From an uncultured Balneola sp. (GTDB lineage: Bacteria > Bacteroidota > Rhodothermia > Balneolales > Balneolaceae): a stretch of 64,000 nt of DNA. The notes below the pieces were generated by a model, which was not told where the DNA came from, made no database searches, and saw nothing but the letters and a program-made list of their open reading frames with translations. This document shows positions 58,496-64,000 of this stretch, in pieces; the stretch's first letter is position 1, and each line of letters opens with the position of its first letter. Position numbers and translations under genes: made by a program. The stretch is from assembly GCA_902529115.1 (NCBI GenBank), contig CABZVB010000002.1, forward strand, positions 117,485 to 181,484. Direction: 5' to 3'.

Positions 58496-60745
58496 CTATT
58501 CGTATCTAAGTACATTTTTCACACCTTGTAATTTTTCAAGACGCTTCATTATTTTGTCTAAATGGGCTATTCCATCCACATACAAGGTAATTATACCTTC
58601 AAACATACCTTCATCAGAAGAAACATTTATGCTTTTCATGTTGGTTGATAAAGACTTTGAAAGAATATCGGTAATATCGTTTATCATACCTACACGATCT
58701 TCACCAATAACACGTATAGCTCCCAAGAAGGTGGAATCAATGGATTTAGCCCATTTAACATCAATTATCCGGTCGCTTTCATTTTTAAGCAGGTGCTGGG
58801 CATTATTGCACATAGACCGATGAATTTTGACATCACCATTTCGAGAAATAAAGCCTAATACTTCATCGCCAGGTATAGGAGAGCAACAATTTGCATAGTT
58901 ATATTTGACATGGCTAATATCGCCATTTAGAATAAGTGCATTTCCTTGACCATAGGACCTAGCTGCATCAAAGTATTTTTGATAGACCTTTTCGGATGAA
59001 CTGTCTTGCAAATCCTGAATATGATCCTCTTCGGCATCTATTTTACCGGTCGACTTAAATTTCTTAGCTTCCTTAAAGACTTGTGTTAACTCAATAGAAC
59101 CTGAACCAAGATCAAAAAATAGCCCTTGAGTAGATTCATATTTGAATTTACGAACTACCCTTGTTAGTTCTTGATCTGTAATTTCCAGCTTAGCTTTAGC
59201 GCAACGCTTTTCCCAGATTTCACGGCCTATATCCGCTACTTTACGCTGTTTCTGTTTTATAAATTGACGAATCCTTGACTTAGCTTTATGTGTAACAACG
59301 TCATCCATCCAATCTGGATTCAGATTAATTTTAGATCCTGTTATAATTTCAACTTGATCACCATTACGCAATTTATGACGCAACGGTACCATTTTATCAT
59401 TAACCTTTGCGGCAATTGCTCTCTCACCCACTTCAGAGTGAATTTCAAAGGCAAAATCGATTGGTGTAGCGTTAAAAGGAAGAGTTCGGAGTTCGCCTTT
59501 GGGTGTAAAGACATAAATTTCTTCTTGATAAAGATTGAGTTGAAAATCTTTTACAAAATCGCTTGAAGAATCAGGCATTGGGTTTTCAAGTGCCTCTCGA
59601 ACCCACGAAACTAATCGATCTAAAGTTTTTGAACCATCTTGATTCCCTTCTTTATACTTCCAATGAGCAGCCAACCCTTCCTCTGCTATTATATCCATTT
59701 TTTTGGTTCTAATCTGAAACTCTACCTTCTTGCCTTTATTCGTTATTACAGTAGTATGAAGTGATTGATATCCATTTACTTTTGGAACTGATATAAAATC
59801 TCTAAATCGCTCTGGAATTGGTGTATAGGAATCTGTAATAGTTGAATATACCCTCCAACAATCTTCTTTTGTATGAGGCTCATCTAAAATTATTCGTATA
59901 GCAAATAAATCATAAATTTCTTCAAATGGTTTTTGTTGTCGCTGCATCTTTCTATAAATAGAATAGATATGCTTAGGTCTACCTTTTATTTCAAATTTTA
60001 AATTTAATTTTGCGAGTTCTCGTCCAACCGGCATCATTAATTCGTTAATAAATGTCTCCCTATCTTCCTTTTTTTCACGTAATTTCCTTGCAACATATCT
60101 AAATGAAACTGGGTCTATTGTTTTAAAACATAAATCTTCTAGTTCATTTTTTATAGCAAATAAACCAAATCTATGTGCAAGTGGAGCGTATAGATCCATT
60201 GTTTCAGAGGAAATCTGTATTTGTTTCTCTCTAACTAAGTATTGAATGGTCCTCATATTGTGTAGACGATCTGCAAATTTGATCAATATTACGCGCATAT
60301 CTTCGATCATACTCAACATAAGCTTCATAAATGTTTCAGCTTGTTTAGCATCACGGGTTTCAAATACACCCGAAATTTTGGTAACTCCATTTATCAAGTT
60401 GGCTACTTCATTCCCAAACCAATATTCAATATCCTCAACCTCTACATCAGTATCTTCGATTGTATCATGTAAAAGAGCGGCTACTACAGAGGTCACATCC
60501 ATATTTATTTTCTTTGCAACAATCTTAGCTACCTCTACTGGATGGTAATAATACGGCTCACCCGAAGCTCTTTTGACTCTTTTATGGGAGAGATAACACA
60601 ACTTAAATGCTTTAGTTATACGCTCTTTATCTTGCTCTGATAAATTTTTTTGGCAAGCTTTTAATAATTGAGCAAGATCTTCTTTCTGTGGTTTTCGAAG
60701 TTTATAGCTCTCTAAATTGTATTTTTGAATAGATTCAATAGACAT
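58496..60745 (-). CDS. Bifunctional (p)ppGpp synthetase/hydrolase, RelA/SpoT family
   Basis: Master enzyme of the stringent response. The hydrolase domain is intact (YYHPVEV with His68; HD at 93-94; EDTD at 97-100), so both directions should work. Next come the synthetase domain with FRDFISVPKVNGYQSLHT near 300-320, TGS (VFTPKGELRTLPFNATPIDFAF), a zinc-finger-like stretch with NCCSPIPGDEVLGF, and a C-terminal ACT domain. Length is 749. It follows the small barrel-protein gene at 13 bases. Confidence 0.95.
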   Translation of the reverse strand: MSIESIQKYNLESYKLRKPQKEDLAQLLKACQKNLSEQDKERITKAFKLCYLSHKRVKRASGEPYYYHPVEVAKIVAKKINMDVTSVVAALLHDTIEDTDVEVEDIEYWFGNEVANLINGVTKISGVFETRDAKQAETFMKLMLSMIEDMRVILIKFADRLHNMRTIQYLVREKQIQISSETMDLYAPLAHRFGLFAIKNELEDLCFKTIDPVSFRYVARKLREKKEDRETFINELMMPVGRELAKLNLKFEIKGRPKHIYSIYRKMQRQQKPFEEIYDLFAIRIILDEPHTKEDCWRVYSTITDSYTPIPERFRDFISVPKVNGYQSLHTTVITNKGKKVEFQIRTKKMDIIAEEGLAAHWKYKEGNQDGSKTLDRLVSWVREALENPMPDSSSDFVKDFQLNLYQEEIYVFTPKGELRTLPFNATPIDFAFEIHSEVGERAIAAKVNDKMVPLRHKLRNGDQVEIITGSKINLNPDWMDDVVTHKAKSRIRQFIKQKQRKVADIGREIWEKRCAKAKLEITDQELTRVVRKFKYESTQGLFFDLGSGSIELTQVFKEAKKFKSTGKIDAEEDHIQDLQDSSSEKVYQKYFDAARSYGQGNALILNGDISHVKYNYANCCSPIPGDEVLGFISRNGDVKIHRSMCNNAQHLLKNESDRIIDVKWAKSIDSTFLGAIRVIGEDRVGMINDITDILSKSLSTNMKSINVSSDEGMFEGIITLYVDGIAHLDKIMKRLEKLQGVKNVLRYE

Positions 60746-60758
60746 ACGAACAAGAGAA

Positions 60759-61358
60759 TTAAAATTTAATTGCTAGACCAAAAATAATTCGGCCCACTTG
60801 AGGACTAATCTGTTCAATTCTAGGCTTTCCAAGTCTACTATCAGTATACCTATACTCAATAAAAGGCTTCAAAATAGGTAAAACGCTAATTTTTGCTCCC
60901 ACTAAGGCATTCCAATATAAATTATTTTCCGTCTTTTGGCTCAATATGCTTACCAACCTAGTATTACTTTGATCCATTAACCCTGAAATCAAGTTAGGTG
61001 TAATATTAATTTCTTCTGAACCGATACCCATGCCAGCGTAAGGTTCAATCAATCCAATGTTGACTCCAGCTATAGCGGCAATACCAATATCATAGTTTAT
61101 CACTTCTTCAGAAAATGTAATTCCTGATTGGGTTAATTTATTATCCTCCGAAAAATGGCTGAAATGAACTCTCACTCCAACATTGATAATAGGAATATTA
61201 GGTAATAACCCTCTCTCTACTTTTAAACCGAATCCATGTTGTGGTGTTTCCTCTCTGAGCTCATAAGATACGCCTATCTCAAACTGAGCAAATACTTTAG
61301 TAAAATTTGAAATATATATAGTGAGACAAATTAACCCACTTATCCAGAATTTTCGCAT
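60759..61358 (-). CDS. Small outer-membrane beta-barrel protein
   Basis: 199 residues with an N-terminal signal peptide (hydrophobic core residues 6-22, cut near VFAQ). The mature part alternates polar and non-polar residues in strands and ends with QVGRIIFGLAIKF, a C-terminal Phe typical of outer-membrane barrels. I do not recognise a family. Upstream of the relA/spoT gene by 13 bases, so it may share its transcript, which would be an unusual pairing. Confidence 0.7.
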   Translation of the reverse strand: MRKFWISGLICLTIYISNFTKVFAQFEIGVSYELREETPQHGFGLKVERGLLPNIPIINVGVRVHFSHFSEDNKLTQSGITFSEEVINYDIGIAAIAGVNIGLIEPYAGMGIGSEEINITPNLISGLMDQSNTRLVSILSQKTENNLYWNALVGAKISVLPILKPFIEYRYTDSRLGKPRIEQISPQVGRIIFGLAIKF

Positions 61359-61508
61359 TTATGGAGACTTTGTAATTAAACGTTTAATTCTATGTCATAA
61401 GCATAACTAATTCCAATTATAATCAATATAAACAAGCAAAAAGGCTTTTATTACAATTTTAGCAAACTACTAGGTAATTTTTTCTAGATATCATATATTT
61501 ATGCCCCT

Positions 61509-61596
61509 GCCGCGGTGGTGGAATTGGTAGACACGTTGGACTTAAAATCCAATGGCTATTTAAATGGCCGTGCCGGTTCGAGCCCGGCCCGCGGTA
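61509..61596 (+). tRNA. tRNA-Leu (TAA anticodon)
   Basis: 88 bases with a long variable arm typical of Leu. Acceptor GCCGCGG/CCGCGGT (first pair G-U), D-arm GGTGGAATTGGTAGACAC, anticodon stem TTGGA/TCCAA with loop CTTAAAA giving the anticodon TAA, a variable arm with GGCTATTTAAATGGCC, and a T-arm with GGTTCGAGC. CCA is not encoded. Confidence 0.96.
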
Positions 61597-61600
61597 CTTA

Positions 61601-61638
61601 ACCCTGTATTGCTAACTAAATGTGATACAGGGTTTTTT
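61601..61638 (+). terminator. Rho-independent terminator of tRNA-Leu
   Basis: Nine-base stem ACCCTGTAT/ATACAGGGT with a 15-base loop, then a run of T's. It begins five bases after the tRNA. Confidence 0.92.
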
Positions 61639-61694
61639 AATAAAATAAATTGATTAGTGTTTAAATACTTCTATATCTGAACATATAGAAGATT

Positions 61695-62612
61695 TTACTT
61701 TAATAGACTTAATATTACAGCAGGTTGTAAATTTGCTTGAGCTAGAGCTGCCATAGCAGTTTTTTGAAGAATCTGTAGTCGCACATTTTCACTTTGCTCT
61801 TTTGCTAAATCAGCGTCTATTGCATTAGATCTGACCGCGGAATGAACATTGATTGATTGAAGTAAACTTGATTGCTTAGTTGAGAATGTGTTTTGTACAA
61901 TACCAAGATTGTTCATATATCCATTTAACTCTGTTATTGCAGAGTCTATGTTTGTGATCAAGCTGGTAAAATTTGCAGCTGTAGCACTTGTTGCAATAGT
62001 AAATTCTCCTCTCACTTTCGGATCCGAACCATTATTTATCGCCGAAATAGTAATATTTGTTTGGAGCGTACCAGCACTTCCATCATTAAATAATTGTCCG
62101 GTACTTACCGCTGGTAAGTTAACCGTATTAATATCGCTGGTACCATCCCCCGTTTGAAACGTATAAGAGAGATTGCCTGTCAGATTTGTCCCATCTAGTA
62201 ATGAGACACTATTGTAAGTTGTACTTTTAGCCAGATCATTTATATCAGATCCTAGTTGTTCTATTTGGTCCCCTATATTTTGCCTGGCTGTGCTGCTGAG
62301 AACTGCATTAGAAGCTTGGGTTGCTAGACTTTTCATTTCGATGAGATTGTCCATGATATTTTCGTACGCACCCTCAACAAGACCAAATATGGTCAAACCC
62401 TCTGCTACATTATCCAAAGCCTGAGTTAAACCAGCAATTTTTGCTTTAAGCTTGGAAGCTATCGAAAAATCTACTGGATCATCTGAAACTGAATTAACTC
62501 TTTTGCCAGTAGACAGCCTAAGAAGCGTTTGTGAACGGAGCCTATTTACTCTATCAAGAGCAAGTTTCGCTTCCATTTCAACAAGTTTATTATGTATACC
62601 ACCAATATCCAT
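61695..62612 (-). CDS. Flagellin (divergent paralogue)
   Basis: 305-residue flagellin. N-terminal D0/D1: LRSQTLLRLSTGKRVNSVSDDPVDFSIASKLKAKI and a conserved stretch NIMDNLIEMKSLATQASN. C-terminal D1/D0: DADLAKEQSENVRLQILQKTAMAALAQANLQPAVILSLLK, in the family's conserved end. The middle (about 130-230) is variable and Thr/Asn-rich. It differs from its neighbour in the first 20 residues and the last eight, so it may be a minor or basal subunit. Between it and the second flagellin lies a 420-base spacer with two hairpins. No other flagellar gene is in the window. Confidence 0.93.
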   Translation of the reverse strand: MDIGGIHNKLVEMEAKLALDRVNRLRSQTLLRLSTGKRVNSVSDDPVDFSIASKLKAKIAGLTQALDNVAEGLTIFGLVEGAYENIMDNLIEMKSLATQASNAVLSSTARQNIGDQIEQLGSDINDLAKSTTYNSVSLLDGTNLTGNLSYTFQTGDGTSDINTVNLPAVSTGQLFNDGSAGTLQTNITISAINNGSDPKVRGEFTIATSATAANFTSLITNIDSAITELNGYMNNLGIVQNTFSTKQSSLLQSINVHSAVRSNAIDADLAKEQSENVRLQILQKTAMAALAQANLQPAVILSLLK

Positions 62613-62663
62613 AACATAAACTAACTAATAATATTCATAAGTACATATAAATATTGTAAATAT

Positions 62664-62698
62664 AAAAAAACCCGACCCCCATTAAATGGAAGATCGGG
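62664..62698 (-). terminator. Strong minus-strand terminator inside the flagellin spacer
   Basis: On the minus strand CCCGA/TCGGG pairs outside and CTTCCAT/ATGGGGG inside, using two G-U pairs that would not exist on the plus strand, followed by seven T. This fixes its orientation. It lies about 50 bases upstream of the first flagellin gene and 330 bases after the second flagellin, so it ends something transcribed from the spacer or read through from the second flagellin. Confidence 0.88.
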
Positions 62699-62990
62699 CC
62701 AAGGATTAAAAGAACCTTATATATCAGTCAATAAAATCAAAGAACTAAGTGTTGTTCCATTTCAAAATGGGATATGATTGTATCATATTCTACCTTTTTG
62801 ATTTTTGTCTAGTGAAAATTGTACTCAATTTACTTCTAGACTCTTGTTTATGTAATTCCGTGGAAGTCATTCTTTAGCCATCCTTCTGACTTCACTCTCC
62901 AACTCGCCTACACTAAATATCTAGTTCTTAGTACACGGCTTAGATTTTTTTATTTGGATTATAATTATCCAACTAATCATCCTGTATATA
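62699..62990 (-). other. Spacer between the flagellin genes; possible small RNA or leader
   Basis: About 290 bases bounded by hairpins on both sides, with no open frame longer than 27 codons (62790-62870, MTSTELHK...). The far end carries a strong minus-strand terminator, which suggests that this spacer is transcribed. Confidence 0.4.
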
Positions 62991-63023
62991 TTAGCGACTT
63001 AACCACTCGGGTTAAGTCGCTAA
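62991..63023 (-). terminator. Long hairpin after the second flagellin gene
   Basis: A perfect 14-base inverted repeat TTAGCGACTTAACC/GGTTAAGTCGCTAA around a five-base loop, eight bases after the flagellin stop. No strong T run on the minus side, so it could stabilise mRNA as much as end it. Confidence 0.75.
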
Positions 63024-63031
63024 TTTTCCGC

Positions 63032-64000
63032 TTACTGTCCGAGGAACCCTAATACAGCTTGCGGACCCATGTTAGCTTGTGATAAAGCTGCAGTCGCTGT
63101 TTGCTGTAGGATCTGTAGTCTTACAGAGTTGGACTGCTCTTTAGCAAAGTCAACATCCATAATTCTACTCTTTGCGGCATTATTTGCCGTAATCGCCTCA
63201 GTCAGATTTACTTCCTTACCAGATAATGATCGTTGGTCAATACCTAATTGGTTGACATATCCATTTAGTGTACCAATTGCAGTATCTACTTTTGTCATAA
63301 ATGTATTGAAGTCAGAATGATCCGCATCAACTAAACCTGCGGTCACATCAAAATCAATTTGACCACGAGTTTGAGCAGCTGAAGTCATGTTACCTGCATC
63401 AGTCTCTACATTAATCTCAGTGGCAACATCAGCACCTCCAGCATCGGTATCAACAGCTAGAGCTGTATCATCAACACCAAATAAACCAAGTACATCCACC
63501 TGATTTAATGTTACAGACATGGTATCTGATGTCCCTTCTCCAACTTGAAAAGTTAACGAGGATGCAGAAGTTGGAAGAAGTGAAATTCCATTAAATTTAG
63601 CTGCATCAGCAGTAGCATTAATGTCAACACCTAAACCGTTTATCTGCTTTGCAATCAATGTACGTTCAGCTGCGCTCAATGTGTCATTAGCAGCCTGTGT
63701 TGCTAAGCCTTTCATTTCAATCAGATTGTCCATTATTGAAGAATATGATCCTTCAACAATATCCATAACTGATTTAGCATCGCTTACATTCTGAAGAGCT
63801 TGCTCCAGACCAGCTATTCTACTTCTAAGTTTAGTAGCAATCGCAAATCCAGCTGAGTCATCTTCCGCATTATTAATTTTGAAACCAGTAGATAGTTTTA
63901 AACGACTATCTCCTAGTTCCGCATTTATCTTATTCAATGAAAGCCTCGCTTCCATCGCCGTAACGTTCGTATTTACTTTGTTGAAATCTCCAAAACTTGC
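63032..64000 (-). CDS. Flagellin, partial (start just outside the window)
   Basis: The frame is open to the window edge: before the internal ATG at 63955 it reads ASFGDFNKVNTNVTA, the true N-terminus of a flagellin, so the start is at most a codon or two outside. The D0/D1 domain follows: MEARLSLNKINAELGDSRLKLSTGFKINNAEDDSAGFAIATKLRS, of which RLKLSTGFKINNAEDDSAG is the flagellin core. Then a variable acidic centre, and SNSVRLQILQQTATAALSQANMGPQAVLGFLGQ at the C-terminus. It is the more conventional of the two flagellins and probably the main filament subunit. Confidence 0.95.
   Translation of the reverse strand, partial: ASFGDFNKVNTNVTAMEARLSLNKINAELGDSRLKLSTGFKINNAEDDSAGFAIATKLRSRIAGLEQALQNVSDAKSVMDIVEGSYSSIMDNLIEMKGLATQAANDTLSAAERTLIAKQINGLGVDINATADAAKFNGISLLPTSASSLTFQVGEGTSDTMSVTLNQVDVLGLFGVDDTALAVDTDAGGADVATEINVETDAGNMTSAAQTRGQIDFDVTAGLVDADHSDFNTFMTKVDTAIGTLNGYVNQLGIDQRSLSGKEVNLTEAITANNAAKSRIMDVDFAKEQSNSVRLQILQQTATAALSQANMGPQAVLGFLGQ

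Noticed and set aside
62790..62870. 26-residue frame (MTSTELHK...) in the flagellin spacer
   Set aside because: Too short, without family likeness or a clear ribosome site; kept only as a note on the spacer.

Overview
The window looks like a piece of a chromosome from a motile, marine-type member of the Balneolota/Rhodothermota-Bacteroidota group. This is inference from gene content: DnaE fused to an N-terminal exonuclease, a TonB receptor with a carboxypeptidase-like N-domain, a TIGR03643-family protein, LVIVD and DUF4412 proteins, a MJ1255-type glycosyltransferase next to an LpxH-like phosphatase, and flagellins. Base composition is moderately AT-rich throughout and clearly richer in A+T in two stretches (about 37.3-38.5 kb and 41.5-46.1 kb). 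No database search was run; family names rest on recognised motifs.

Layout. 1-10.6 kb: partial pyrG (with a frame break at its start), a GDPD lipoprotein, rlmB, a NamZ-type lipoprotein paired with ndk, a DUF255 thioredoxin-like protein, a DUF4412 protein, mnmA, an HNH nuclease, an RsbW-like ATPase and trxA. 10.7-27.6 kb: dnaE, a 2-hydroxyacid dehydrogenase, then ppc-ilvE-crcB, a metallo-beta-lactamase/rhodanese protein, the glycosyltransferase/phosphatase pair, a decayed HAD phosphatase, and gcvP. 27.8-32.1 kb: two exported beta-propeller proteins in tandem, followed by a ZIP metal transporter with a palindrome upstream. 32.1-37.3 kb: ettA, a UMF1-type MFS transporter and two PH-domain membrane proteins on one strand. 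37.3-46.1 kb: accessory, envelope-rich: an OprB-type porin, a TonB receptor, small proteins, a Kazal lipoprotein and a long repeat lipoprotein. 46.1-56 kb: tRNA(CAT), hisF, gltB, hisE, an OsmC protein, gap and pruA. 56-61.4 kb: fmt-def-ruvX-HU, relA/spoT and a small barrel protein. 61.5-64 kb: tRNA-Leu and two flagellins, the second cut by the window edge.

How the genes fit together. Much of the window is core metabolism and translation: nucleotide supply (pyrG, ndk), nitrogen and amino acids (gltB, hisF, hisE, ilvE, gcvP, pruA), anaplerosis and glycolysis (ppc, gap), translation (rlmB, mnmA, fmt, def, ettA) and the stringent response. The accessory content is mostly envelope: four recognisable lipoproteins, a porin, a TonB receptor, beta-propellers and flagellins.

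The most interesting points are the AT-repeat frame break at the pyrG start, the HAD-IIA pseudogene, the propeller pair whose second member carries a Met/His-rich insert beside a ZIP transporter, overlapping hairpins just upstream of gcvP, and a strong terminator inside the spacer between the two flagellins. I found no CRISPR array, prophage, insertion sequence or obvious defence island. I do not see a clearly new multi-gene system; the propeller/ZIP neighbourhood is the best candidate.
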